Of a stretch of DNA of 64,000 nt, positions 8,047 to 15,737 are shown piece by piece (the stretch's first letter is position 1; the number at the start of each line of letters is the position of its first letter). The DNA comes from Dryocola sp032000125. Lineage in GTDB: Bacteria; Pseudomonadota; Gammaproteobacteria; Enterobacterales; Enterobacteriaceae. The DNA lies in the NCBI GenBank assembly GCA_032000125.1, contig DAMALH010000004.1:62001-126000 (forward strand), read 5' to 3'. Under the pieces are notes generated by a model. It did no database searches. It was given only the letters and a program-made list of their open reading frames with translations, and had not been told where the DNA came from. The position numbers were made by a program, and so were the translations under genes.

Positions 8047-8964
8047 TTACTTCTCTGTTTCACACGCTCTTACCACCGGCTTTGGGGGCAGCAGGTATTT
8101 CCCAAGCGTCACCAGCACCACCGCGAAGATAATCACGCCCAGCGCCAGCCATTCGATTGAAGAGAGGCTTTCGCCGGCAAATCCCGTCCCCAGCAGCACG
8201 GCCACTACGGGGTTAACGTAGGCGTAGCTCGTGGCTACCGCAGGCGCGACGTTGCGGATGAGGTACATATAAGCACTGATGGCAATAATCGAGCCGAACA
8301 GCGCCAGATAGCCTACCGCCAGCAGGCCCGCGGCCGTGGGCATGGCGCTCAGGCGCTCGCCCGTGACCGCAGAGGCGCAAAGCAGCACGATACCGGCGGC
8401 AAGCATTTCAATCGCACCGGCCATCAGCCCGCTCGGCAGCTCGATACGCGAGCCATAGACCGAGCCAAAAGCCCAGCTCAGAGAACCAATCAGAATAAGT
8501 CCTGCGCCCCAGGGGTTGCCGCTCAGGTTTCCGCCGCTATTAAGCAGCACTATCCCCGCCAGGCCAATGGCGATACCCAGCCATTCAAGCTTGCGCGTCG
8601 GGATGCCGAACAGGCGGCTAAAGCACAGGGTAAACAGCGGCACGGTGGCAACCATCACCGCCGCAATACCGGAAGGAACGTGCTGGTGTTCCGCAACGGT
8701 CACAAAGCCATTGCCCACGGCGAGCAGCAGCACGCCAATCAGGGCGGCATTCAGCAGCGGCTTTATTGCCGGCAGTTTATGGCCCCGCAAAAGCAATACG
8801 CTCAGCAAAAGCACGCCGGCGCTGGTAAAACGCACGCCTGCCATCATAAACGGCGGCCAGCTTTTCACCCCGATAGCGATAGCAAAATAAGTGGATCCCC
8901 AGATGATATACAGAGCAAAAAGCGCTGCTATCAGCGGTAAGAGTTGACCTGAACGAACGCGCAT
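8047..8964 (-). CDS. yedA: EamA/DMT-family transporter YedA
   Basis: This 305-residue inner membrane protein of the drug/metabolite transporter superfamily has about ten hydrophobic helices forming two tandem EamA domains (about residues 10-140 and 155-290). The N-terminal IIWGSTYFAI and central SWAFGSVYGSR segments are family hallmarks. Length (306 in E. coli) and place beside vsr and yedI identify it as YedA, a putative amino-acid or metabolite exporter. The start is preceded by AGGAAG. It is transcribed divergently from yedI. Confidence 0.93.
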   Translation of the reverse strand: MRVRSGQLLPLIAALFALYIIWGSTYFAIAIGVKSWPPFMMAGVRFTSAGVLLLSVLLLRGHKLPAIKPLLNAALIGVLLLAVGNGFVTVAEHQHVPSGIAAVMVATVPLFTLCFSRLFGIPTRKLEWLGIAIGLAGIVLLNSGGNLSGNPWGAGLILIGSLSWAFGSVYGSRIELPSGLMAGAIEMLAAGIVLLCASAVTGERLSAMPTAAGLLAVGYLALFGSIIAISAYMYLIRNVAPAVATSYAYVNPVVAVLLGTGFAGESLSSIEWLALGVIIFAVVLVTLGKYLLPPKPVVRACETEK

Positions 8965-9137
8965 ACTTCCTCACGACCTGACGGCGACAGGCTTAATAGT
9001 TAACGTTAAAACTATCAGCCTGGCGAGTATTTTAATTGTTATTGTTTTGTTAATTTGCGTTGACATATGACTTTAATTTTCGCGCGCCGGGTTTTGCTCC
9101 ATACTAAAAAGCAACGTAACGAAAAAGGATAACGATT

Positions 9138-10052
9138 TTGGCCGGAAGTAGCTTATTAACGCTCCTTGATGATATTGCCACGCTGCTGGACGATATCTCA
9201 ATGATGGGCAAGGTAGCGGCAAAAAAAACCGCTGGCGTGTTAGGGGATGATTTATCGCTCAATGCTCAACAGGTTTCGGGGGTGCGCGCTAACCGCGAAC
9301 TGCCGGTGGTATGGGGAGTCGCAAAGGGATCTTTTCTCAACAAACTTATCCTGGTGCCGCTTGCGCTTGCCATTAGCGCTTTTGCGCCCTGGGCTATCAC
9401 GCCGCTATTAATGGTTGGCGGCGCGTTCTTATGTTTTGAAGGCGTCGAGAAGGTGGTTCACAGTTTTCAGGCCCGTAAACACAAGGAAACGCCGGAAGAA
9501 AAGAAGGCTCGCCTGGATGCCATCGCCTCGCAGGATCCGATGATTTATGAAAAGGATAAAGTTAAGGGCGCCATACGTACCGACTTTATCCTCTCGGCGG
9601 AAATTGTCGCTATTACGCTGGGTATCGTGGCGGATGCGCCGCTGCTGAATCAGATTGTGGTGCTTGCAGGTATCGCTATTTTAGTCACCGTGGGCGTATA
9701 TGGCCTGGTGGGGGTGATCGTAAAGATTGACGATTTAGGCTACTGGCTGGCTGAGAAACGCTCGCAGATTGCGCAGGGGCTGGGTAAAACGCTGCTGGTG
9801 CTTGCGCCCTGGCTGATGAAGTTTCTTTCTATTGCCGGCACGCTGGCGATGTTCCTTGTTGGCGGTGGGATCCTGGTTCACGGCATTCCTGCTTTACACC
9901 ACGCGATTGAGCACTGGGCGGAAAAGGCTGGCGGAGTGGTTCATTTGCTTGCACCGACGCTTGTTAATATGGTGCTCGGCTTTATTGTCGGCGCGGTAGT
10001 TTTAGCGGCTGTAAACGGAATAAACCATCTGCGTGGCAGGGCTGTACATTAA
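9138..10052 (+). CDS. yedI: DUF808 inner membrane protein YedI
   Basis: YedI is a DUF808 membrane protein of 304 residues with unknown function. The soluble N-terminus (LLTLLDDIATLLDDISMMGK) and the segments GVRANRELPVVW and IRTDFILSAEIVAITLG are almost identical to E. coli YedI, and four to five hydrophobic segments follow. Translation starts at a TTG (9138), chosen because the N-terminus then aligns with E. coli and AAGGA lies upstream; no in-frame ATG is near. Confidence 0.93.
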   Translation: MAGSSLLTLLDDIATLLDDISMMGKVAAKKTAGVLGDDLSLNAQQVSGVRANRELPVVWGVAKGSFLNKLILVPLALAISAFAPWAITPLLMVGGAFLCFEGVEKVVHSFQARKHKETPEEKKARLDAIASQDPMIYEKDKVKGAIRTDFILSAEIVAITLGIVADAPLLNQIVVLAGIAILVTVGVYGLVGVIVKIDDLGYWLAEKRSQIAQGLGKTLLVLAPWLMKFLSIAGTLAMFLVGGGILVHGIPALHHAIEHWAEKAGGVVHLLAPTLVNMVLGFIVGAVVLAAVNGINHLRGRAVH

Positions 10053-10144
10053 GAATTTGCATAAATTTGCGCCAGGGGCCGCGCAGAAATGCTGCTTTTT
10101 GACTATAACTGTAAAAGTTTTCACCCCTGATACCGGAGGCAGTT

Positions 10145-10327
10145 ATGGTCTATGTGGTCAGCGATGAAGTTCAGCCTAAGAATGGTGGCCCAAGGATGAT
10201 CGTTACCGGATTTTCCAGCGGCATGGTGGAGTGTCGTTGGTATGACGGTTATGGCGTACAGCGCGAGGCTTTCCGTGAGGATGACCTGGCGCATACCCGG
10301 GAGGAGAGGGGGCCGCTACAAGGATGA
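10145..10327 (+). CDS. yodC: Small protein YodC (DUF2158)
   Basis: This 60-residue protein is the same length as E. coli YodC and shares the core GGPRMIVTG.SSGMVECRWYDGYGV.REAF. Function is unknown; the DUF2158 fold is a small beta-rich domain. A strong GGAGG lies just upstream. A Rho-independent terminator follows directly. In E. coli the diguanylate cyclase gene dgcQ sits between this gene and mpgP, but not here. Confidence 0.93.
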   Translation: MVYVVSDEVQPKNGGPRMIVTGFSSGMVECRWYDGYGVQREAFREDDLAHTREERGPLQG

Positions 10328-10332
10328 AGGTG

Positions 10333-10361
10333 AAAATACCCGGCAACTGCCGGGTATTTTT
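10333..10361. terminator. Bidirectional terminator between yodC and mpgP
   Basis: A perfect 12-bp stem (arms AAAATACCCGGC and GCCGGGTATTTT) with an AACT loop is flanked by T on the plus strand and by A on the other side, so it can end both the yodC and mpgP transcripts. Confidence 0.9.
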
Positions 10362-10387
10362 ATATCGGCTGTGCGAACTAAGGCCGG

Positions 10388-11203
10388 TTAGCGGGACGGA
10401 ATAAAGTAGTCCAGTCCTTCCTTCCAGCCCTCCGGACCATAGTGAAGGCTATGATAAACCCGGGCGGGATCGTCATTACGCAAAACAACGGGCTCACGGC
10501 TATAACCTTTTACCACCACGGCGTAGTCGACGTTATCAAGCAGCAGGGCGGCATGCGGGCCGTCGCCAAGGCCGATTGTCGTATAGGTTTTACCCTCGTT
10601 TTGCTGGTAGCGCTGATACAGCCAGCGCAAAGCCTCGCCTTTATCGCCCTGTACGCCCGAGACATGCCAGAAGCGTCCGCCCTGCACCAGCATCAGGCCC
10701 AGTTCAGCGAGGCGTTCGGCAAAAACGCTGAACATCTCCTGGGAGTCGCGCCAGATAAAGGCTTCGGAGGCCTCGCGCAGCCGCGCCAGAGCGGCCTGTT
10801 TATGCGTTAACCCCGTCCATTCGCTCAGGGTGTTTTCATCCACATCCGCAAAGCAGGTGAACTTAAAGCCGTACCCGTCGCGCAGATTATTAAGCATCAC
10901 CATAAGTTCATCGTGATGAATGCCTGCAATTCGTCGCGGAAAGCTGTCGCTTTCCTTCCAGCGTGCGTCCAGTTGTACGACCGCGCCGCCTTCAGCGATA
11001 AACGCTTGCCCGACAATGCCCAGTTCTTTTTGCCATTCAATAATCTCTGCGGCGCTTTTATTGCTGCACAGCACCAGGGGAATGTCCCGCTGCCGGAGCA
11101 CACCGAGCCAGCCGCTCGCGGCTTCCCAGCGATAGGTGTGATAGTCCAGCAGCGTACCGTCAAGGTCAGAAACAATAAGCAGCGAGTCGTGCAAATGTGG
11201 CAT
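10388..11203 (-). CDS. mpgP: Mannosyl-3-phosphoglycerate phosphatase-like HAD protein
   Basis: This is a HAD-IIB phosphatase of 271 residues, the length of E. coli YedP/MpgP. Motif I VSDLDGTLLD (Asp13, Asp15), motif II LVLCSNKS and motif IV GLGDGPHAA are present. The family assignment is mannosyl-3-phosphoglycerate phosphatase, which would release mannosylglycerate, but no synthase is in the window and enterobacteria are not known to make this solute, so the real substrate may differ. Confidence 0.92.
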   Translation of the reverse strand: MPHLHDSLLIVSDLDGTLLDYHTYRWEAASGWLGVLRQRDIPLVLCSNKSAAEIIEWQKELGIVGQAFIAEGGAVVQLDARWKESDSFPRRIAGIHHDELMVMLNNLRDGYGFKFTCFADVDENTLSEWTGLTHKQAALARLREASEAFIWRDSQEMFSVFAERLAELGLMLVQGGRFWHVSGVQGDKGEALRWLYQRYQQNEGKTYTTIGLGDGPHAALLLDNVDYAVVVKGYSREPVVLRNDDPARVYHSLHYGPEGWKEGLDYFIPSR

Positions 11204-11359
11204 CGGGAGCCCTCGTTAGGATTAATCTTAATTGCAAGCCGGCGATCATCGCTTCGGTAAGTGGGTATCGTTACCGGAATGCTGATGCCGCCGGGGGTGG
11301 ATGCAAGAAAGTTGTGATGAATATATTGAATGCAAATTATTCACCCAGAAAATATATTC

Positions 11360-11387
11360 TTGTCTTACAAAAATTTTGCCGTAATGT
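11360..11387 (+). promoter_or_regulatory. dsrA promoter
   Basis: A -35-like TTGTCT (11360-11365) and a -10-like TAATGT (11382-11387) are separated by 16 bp and lie five bases upstream of the inferred dsrA 5' end. AT-rich sequence just upstream resembles the E. coli dsrA promoter region. Confidence 0.6.
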
Positions 11388-11392
11388 GGTTA

Positions 11393-11484
11393 CCGACGTC
11401 AGATTTCCTGATGTAGCGAATTTCAAATGCTTCTTGCATGAATCATGCTTTTACATCCCGGCTCCCCGGCCGGGATGCTTTTTT
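11393..11484 (+). ncRNA. dsrA: DsrA small regulatory RNA
   Basis: DsrA is an Hfq-dependent small RNA that activates rpoS translation and represses hns. The sequence CAGATTTCCTG with its stem partner, the antisense tract CGAATTT and the segment TGCTTCTTGC match E. coli DsrA closely. It ends in a 9-bp terminator hairpin (CATCCCGGC/GCCGGGATG) followed by six T. Stem 1 keeps pairing through a G-U change. The length is about 92 nt against 87 in E. coli. It is placed between mpgP and yodD as in E. coli, and its terminator T-tract overlaps the stop codon of the convergent yodD. The exact 5' end is inferred by alignment. Confidence 0.92.
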
Positions 11485-11716
11485 ATCTGTTCACTTCACC
11501 GACGCTGAAATCATGGATATCCAGCTCAAAGGCTTCCGCAAGCTCAGTGTAGGTGTGCCACGTTCGTCCATCGACGCTGACCCGATGCGGATCTTCTTCA
11601 TTATCCGCACGCTTCACCTCGCTCTCACTGATTTCATTGATCGCCGCCAGCAGGGCATCGACGTCAATCTTCTCCTCCCGATGCGCCGTTTCGCTAAACG
11701 CTTTTGCGGTCTTCAT
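11483..11716 (-). CDS. yodD: Small stress protein YodD
   Basis: This 77-residue protein aligns along its whole length with E. coli YodD (75 residues): DVDALLAAINEISESEV, VSVDGR..HT and AFELDIHDFSV.EVNR are shared. E. coli YodD is reported as stress-induced, but its biochemical role is unknown. The start has an optimal AGGAGG with seven-base spacing. Its stop codon overlaps the end of dsrA on the opposite strand. Confidence 0.93.
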   Translation of the reverse strand: MKTAKAFSETAHREEKIDVDALLAAINEISESEVKRADNEEDPHRVSVDGRTWHTYTELAEAFELDIHDFSVGEVNR

Positions 11717-11846
11717 GCCTCACCCTCCTGCAAATCGCCAGCCTTAAGTATAGACGGCTTAACAAAATGCTTTGGCCGGGCTTGTGCCCGATGCGAATGC
11801 GTCGTTTTTGATCTACACTGGCACAAAGAATCTGGAGGATTTTGGT

Positions 11847-12038
11847 ATGAATATCAACGATCGCGTTACCGTCAAGACCGATGGCGGCCCTCGTCGTTCT
11901 GGCGTGGTACTGGCCGTGGAGCAGTTCAGCGAGGGGACGATGTACCTGGTTTCCCTTGAGGATTATCCGCTGGGAATCTGGTTCTTTAATGAGATGGGGC
12001 ATCCGGACGGGATTTTTGTTGAGCAACTGGAGCAGTAA
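11847..12038 (+). CDS. dsrB: DsrB small protein
   Basis: This 63-residue protein corresponds to E. coli DsrB (62 residues): NDRVTVKTDGGPRR.GVVLAVE and LVSLEDYPLGIWFFNE are conserved. The ATG at 11847 follows GGAGG with eight-base spacing, so the longer upstream frame is not used. The E. coli gene is sigma-S dependent and of unknown function. Its neighbours rcsA, yodD and dsrA are as in E. coli. Confidence 0.93.
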   Translation: MNINDRVTVKTDGGPRRSGVVLAVEQFSEGTMYLVSLEDYPLGIWFFNEMGHPDGIFVEQLEQ

Positions 12039-12043
12039 GTTTT

Positions 12044-12111
12044 GCAGGTCGGGTAAGCGTAGCGCCACCCGACATCATCCGGTGGATGGCGCTGCCGCTT
12101 ATCCGCCCTGC
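12044..12111. repeat. REP pair (BIME-like)
   Basis: Two inverted REP-type units between dsrB and rcsA, one containing GGGTAAGCGTAGCGCCACCC and the other GGATGGCGCTGCCGCTTATC, are closed by GCAGG/CCTGC outer arms. This is the usual layout of extragenic palindromes between convergent enterobacterial genes. Confidence 0.75.
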
Positions 12112-12140
12112 GACAAAAGAGCAGAAGCCAATCGCTGGAG

Positions 12141-12764
12141 TTAACGCAGGTTTACAAAGATGCCGTTGGTGACATTATCGGTCAGCCGTACCACATGATA
12201 TATCACCTGCTTATTATGCGTTTTTATTTTGCGCTTAATATTACCTTTATGTGACGATACCGTTTTGGCCTTAATATTCATTTGATCGGATATCTGGATT
12301 GTACCCTGGCCGGACATCCACATTTTCAGCATGCTCGATTCGGTGCGACTCAATGAAAGCGTAGGTAAATTAATATGGCCGATGCACTGCGCGTTTTTTG
12401 CCAGATATTCTTCGAGAATATCGTCCAGCGATTCAGGTTTAATGGATTTTGAACTGATAAGAAGATTATTTCTGACCAGCAGATACTCATCAAAATGAAT
12501 ATTAGCGATAGCCATGAATACCAGAAACAGGGTGCCGGGATGCTGATTAATGATCTGCTTAATACGCTGACTGCTTTGCGGGTCGTGAATAAAGCAGTCT
12601 TCATTAATAAACACCACGCTTGGGGCCTGTGACTGACATGCCTGAGCCAGCTCTTCTACACTTTGCACATCGGTAATTTGTCGTTTTCTTATCCCGCGGC
12701 TAGCCAGATAGCCGGTCAACCCCAGTCGAGTGTAACTGCATAAGTCCATTATAATCGTTGACAT
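12141..12764 (-). CDS. rcsA: Capsule transcription regulator RcsA
   Basis: RcsA is the unstable LuxR-type partner of RcsB that activates capsule and represses flagellar genes. The protein is 207 residues, the E. coli length. The C-terminal half carries the LuxR helix-turn-helix (LSRTESSMLKMWMSGQGT... then QMNIKAKTVSSHKGNIKRKI). The N-terminus MSTIIMDLCSYTRLGLTGYL is typical. GAGG seven bases upstream supports the start. A long leader of over 300 bases precedes it, with a candidate RcsAB box at 13101-13114. Confidence 0.95.
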   Translation of the reverse strand: MSTIIMDLCSYTRLGLTGYLASRGIRKRQITDVQSVEELAQACQSQAPSVVFINEDCFIHDPQSSQRIKQIINQHPGTLFLVFMAIANIHFDEYLLVRNNLLISSKSIKPESLDDILEEYLAKNAQCIGHINLPTLSLSRTESSMLKMWMSGQGTIQISDQMNIKAKTVSSHKGNIKRKIKTHNKQVIYHVVRLTDNVTNGIFVNLR

Positions 12765-13137
12765 AGCAAACCCTCACTAAGTGTATTCTCCGAACAGCTA
12801 CGATTGAGCAGGCCGCTGCGTTGCGCGCCTCCCATGACGAAACTATCCCTGCCAGCACTTCCGCACACCTCCTGCCAGCAAGCTAAAAATGGCGGGGGAA
12901 AATGCTTTCCTGCCATTGGCAAAAGGCGCGGATAAACGATGCTACGGAAGTATTTTCAGGCGGGATTACTATCCCGTAAAGTTATGTATAATTTGCCAGG
13001 AATGTTCTCAAAGTAAAGTAAATGTTGCGAACTGTGAGATAAGTAAAAACTTATATCCTGCGGCAGCGTTATCCTGGTGGATGTTATTTGAAATACTTTT
13101 TAGGAATATCCTCAAAGAGGCCCTACAGAGAAAGCGG
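12765..13137 (-). promoter_or_regulatory. Long rcsA leader and promoter region
   Basis: This 373-base gene-free stretch lies between rcsA and the end of fliR. A tentative minus-strand promoter (TTGAGA, 17 bp, TACATA) falls near 12988-13017. No ORF with a ribosome site is seen. E. coli rcsA also has a long leader with the RcsAB site far upstream. Confidence 0.45.
13101..13114 (-). promoter_or_regulatory. Candidate RcsAB box
   Basis: TAGGAATATCCTCA matches 12 of 14 positions of the reverse complement of the RcsAB consensus (TAAGAATATTCCTA). It lies about 337 bp upstream of the rcsA start, consistent with RcsA autoregulation, and only about 24 bp past the fliR stop codon. Confidence 0.6.
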
Positions 13138-13923
13138 TTAATTCCCCGGAATTTCACTCACTATATCCGCCAGCAAATCAAAAATCTCACTAAATAAATG
13201 TTCAGCGAAGGGGGCAATCAGCGGCATCAGCGCGGCCATAACCAGCATGCCAATGGAGAGGGTGACCGGGAAACCAATCACAAATACGGAAAGCTGCGGC
13301 GCCATACGGTTTAGCAAACCCAGCGCGATATTCAGCGTCAAAAGAAGGGTGATTAAGGGCAGGGCAAGCATCAGCCCATTAAGGAAAATCAGCCCGCCCG
13401 CGCGGGTAAGCGCCATAAATACGTTGCTGTTAATCACCTCGCCGCCAATCGGCAGGGTGTGAAACGTATCCACCAGCATTGAAATCAGCCATAGATGGCC
13501 GTTAAACGTCAGGAACAGCAGCATCGCCAGCATATCCATAAAGCGCGCCAGCACGGGCATGTTCAGGCGGCTGCCGGGATCGAAGAAGGTGGCGAAGGAC
13601 AGCCCCATTTGCAGCCCGATAAGCTCTCCTGCGGTACGAATCACGGCAAAGGCGAACTGCATAGTGAAGCCCAGCATAATGCCGATTAAAATTTGCTGCG
13701 CCGCAAGCCAGAATCCCGCGGCGGAAAAAATAGTTACGCCGCTCATGGGAAGCGTGGGGGCGACTATCCAGGTAATCATTAGCGCAAGGCCGATTTTTAC
13801 CTTTTTCGAAATAGAACGTTCGCTGAGAATAGGGGCTGTGCTAATGAGCGCCAGGATGCGTATAAAGGGCCAGAAGCCCATGCTCAGTAAATGCAGCCAC
13901 TGGTCGCTGTCAACGTGGATCAT
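13138..13923 (-). CDS. fliR: Flagellar export gate protein FliR
   Basis: FliR is an inner membrane core component of the flagellar type III export gate, assembling with FliP and FliQ. The protein is 261 residues, exactly E. coli length, when started at the ATG at 13923, which overlaps the fliQ stop as ATGA. A longer frame to 13989 overruns fliQ and is not used. Hydrophobic segments run through the protein, and FWPF.R.LALISTAPILSER, GLQMGLSFATF and LMLALPLITLLL are family signatures. It is the last gene of the fliLMNOPQR operon. Confidence 0.96.
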   Translation of the reverse strand: MIHVDSDQWLHLLSMGFWPFIRILALISTAPILSERSISKKVKIGLALMITWIVAPTLPMSGVTIFSAAGFWLAAQQILIGIMLGFTMQFAFAVIRTAGELIGLQMGLSFATFFDPGSRLNMPVLARFMDMLAMLLFLTFNGHLWLISMLVDTFHTLPIGGEVINSNVFMALTRAGGLIFLNGLMLALPLITLLLTLNIALGLLNRMAPQLSVFVIGFPVTLSIGMLVMAALMPLIAPFAEHLFSEIFDLLADIVSEIPGN

Positions 13924-14189
13924 CCAATCATCGTCGGCAAATTGGTGAGCAGCGTGCGCATATAATCGAGCAGCAGATTGAGCATCCACGGACCCGCCAC
14001 AATCATGGTGACAAACACGGCGAGGATTTTTGGAATGAACGACAGGGTCATTTCGTTAATCTGCGTAGCCGCCTGCAGCATGGAGATAATCAGGCCGGTC
14101 ACCAGCGCGACCAGCAGCAGCGGTGCCGCGAGCGCCAGGGCGACTTTCATCGCCTCGGTGCCCATCATCATGACCGATTCAGGAGTCAT
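13920..14189 (-). CDS. fliQ: Flagellar export gate protein FliQ
   Basis: FliQ is an 89-residue inner membrane protein with two transmembrane helices; four copies join FliP5-FliR1 in the export gate. MTPESVMMMGTEAMKVALALAAPLLL and LQAATQINEMTLSFIPK are diagnostic. It is separated by nine bases from fliP and overlaps fliR by four, indicating translational coupling in the fliL operon. Confidence 0.96.
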   Translation of the reverse strand: MTPESVMMMGTEAMKVALALAAPLLLVALVTGLIISMLQAATQINEMTLSFIPKILAVFVTMIVAGPWMLNLLLDYMRTLLTNLPTMIG

Positions 14190-14198
14190 CTTTTTGCC

Positions 14199-14948
14199 TT
14201 AACTGTAGAAGCTTTGCGCAAGCGAGCCGACCAGCAGCTGCCAGCCGTCAACCAGCACGAAGAGCATAAGCTTGAAGGGCAGGGCAATGGTTGCCGGCGG
14301 CACCATCATCATCCCCAGCGCCATCAGCACGCTTGCCACCACCAGGTCGATTATCAGGAACGGAATAAATACGGTGAAGCCAATCTGGAAAGCCGTCTTC
14401 AGCTCGCTTGTGACATAAGAAGGCAGCAGTATGCGCATTGGCACCGCTTCCGGGCCTTCCATTTCCGGCGTGTTAGCAAGCCTGGCAAACAGGGCCAGAT
14501 CCGCCTGACGCGTCTGCCGCAGCATAAACTCGCGCAGCGGCTGGGCGCCCTTTTCAAGCGCCTGCGGCATATCAATTTTGTTTTCACTAAACGGCTGGTA
14601 TGCGTCGGTATAAATCTTGTCGAACACCGGCGACATAATAAAGAAGGTCAGGAACAGCGCCAGGCCCAGCAGCACCTGGTTTGGCGGTGCGGAAGGCGTT
14701 CCAAGCGCGTTTCGCAGCAGGCCGAATACGATGATGATGCGCGTGAAGCTGGTCATCATCAGCAAAATAGCGGGCAGGAAGGTCAGCGAGGTGATAAACA
14801 CCAGCGTCTGCACCGGCAGCGACCAGCTCTGGCCGCCGTTTGCCATCGGCTGGCTGACAAGGCCCGGCAGCTGCGCCAGCGCCTGCGGCGTGACAAACAG
14901 CAGGCTGACCAGAAGGCCCATTAACGAGAAGGAGAGAAAACGTTTCAT
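14199..14948 (-). CDS. fliP: Flagellar export gate protein FliP
   Basis: FliP forms the pentameric core of the export gate. It is 249 residues (245 in E. coli). The N-terminus MKRFLSFSLMGLLVSLLFV...ALA is a cleavable signal peptide, as known for FliP; four membrane helices follow. The motifs MMTSFTRIIIVFGLLRNALG and FQIGFTVFIPFLIIDLVVAS identify the family. Its start overlaps the fliO stop as ATGA. Confidence 0.96.
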   Translation of the reverse strand: MKRFLSFSLMGLLVSLLFVTPQALAQLPGLVSQPMANGGQSWSLPVQTLVFITSLTFLPAILLMMTSFTRIIIVFGLLRNALGTPSAPPNQVLLGLALFLTFFIMSPVFDKIYTDAYQPFSENKIDMPQALEKGAQPLREFMLRQTRQADLALFARLANTPEMEGPEAVPMRILLPSYVTSELKTAFQIGFTVFIPFLIIDLVVASVLMALGMMMVPPATIALPFKLMLFVLVDGWQLLVGSLAQSFYS

Positions 14949-15322
14949 CAGGCTTTCCCGTTACGTTTAAGCAAATTTTTCATCAGGCTCTGGAAATCCG
15001 CCTGGGCAGCAGGCTCGGGATCGACGCTTGCCGGCGCGGGAGGGAGAGTATGTAAATGGGTGATTTGCGTAGCGGTAACGCCCAGCACAAGGCGGGCGTC
15101 TTCCACATCCACAACCACAACGCGTTCGCGTGGGCCAAGGTTACAGCTGGCGCTGATCTTAAGCCCCTTTGCGCCACCGGTTCTGCCGGACAGGCCAAAG
15201 CGTTTAGCCAGCCATGCCGCCAGCAAAATAAACAAAATGATTGCCGTTAATGCGCCGCTCACCTGCACTAAAGGCGAGCCGGTACTGACGGCGGGTTGCT
15301 GTACGGTGGTCTGGGTTTTCAT
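14948..15322 (-). CDS. fliO: Flagellar biosynthesis protein FliO
   Basis: FliO is a small bitopic protein of 124 residues (121 in E. coli) that acts as a chaperone for FliP pentamer assembly. One transmembrane helix is at about residues 25-43, followed by a cytoplasmic domain with LKISASCNLGPRERVVVVDVEDARLVLGVT. It is placed between fliN (four-base gap) and fliP (one-base overlap). The sequence is the least conserved of the operon, as is usual for FliO. Confidence 0.94.
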   Translation of the reverse strand: MKTQTTVQQPAVSTGSPLVQVSGALTAIILFILLAAWLAKRFGLSGRTGGAKGLKISASCNLGPRERVVVVDVEDARLVLGVTATQITHLHTLPPAPASVDPEPAAQADFQSLMKNLLKRNGKA

Positions 15323-15326
15323 GCTG

Positions 15327-15737
15327 TTAACGGCTCAGGCGGCGCATACGTTCCGATGGCGTAATGATATCGGTGATACGCACGCCGTATTTATCGGCCA
15401 CCACCACGACTTCACCCTGGGCAATCAGATAGCCGTTGATCAGAATATCCAGCGGCTCGCCGGCCAGGCCTTCAAGCGCCACCACCGACCCCTGCGACAG
15501 GCGCAGCAGCTCTTTGATGGTCATGCGGGTACGGCCCAGCTCCACGGTCAGCTTGACCGGGATATCCATAATTAAATCGATGTCCTGCATCGAACCGACT
15601 ACGTCGCTGCCTTCAAGCGCGCGGAACACGCTATCGGCGCTGCTTTTGCTGGAGACTTTTTGTTCGTTCAACGCATCAGCCCACAGATCGTCCACGGAGC
15701 CTGCATTGTCGTCGGACGGTTGATTAGTATCACTCAT
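15327..15737 (-). CDS. fliN: Flagellar C-ring switch protein FliN
   Basis: FliN is the lower C-ring component and docks FliH for export. It is 136 residues, with an acidic disordered N-terminus and a C-terminal SpoA domain (IMDIPVKLTVELGRTRMTIKELL to ITDIITPSERMRRLSR). The start overlaps the fliM stop by four bases, consistent with coupled synthesis of switch proteins. Confidence 0.96.
   Translation of the reverse strand: MSDTNQPSDDNAGSVDDLWADALNEQKVSSKSSADSVFRALEGSDVVGSMQDIDLIMDIPVKLTVELGRTRMTIKELLRLSQGSVVALEGLAGEPLDILINGYLIAQGEVVVVADKYGVRITDIITPSERMRRLSR

Noticed and set aside
14214..14924. 236-codon plus-strand frame
   Set aside because: Antisense to fliP; Gln/His/Arg-rich, a frame shadow of hydrophobic codons.
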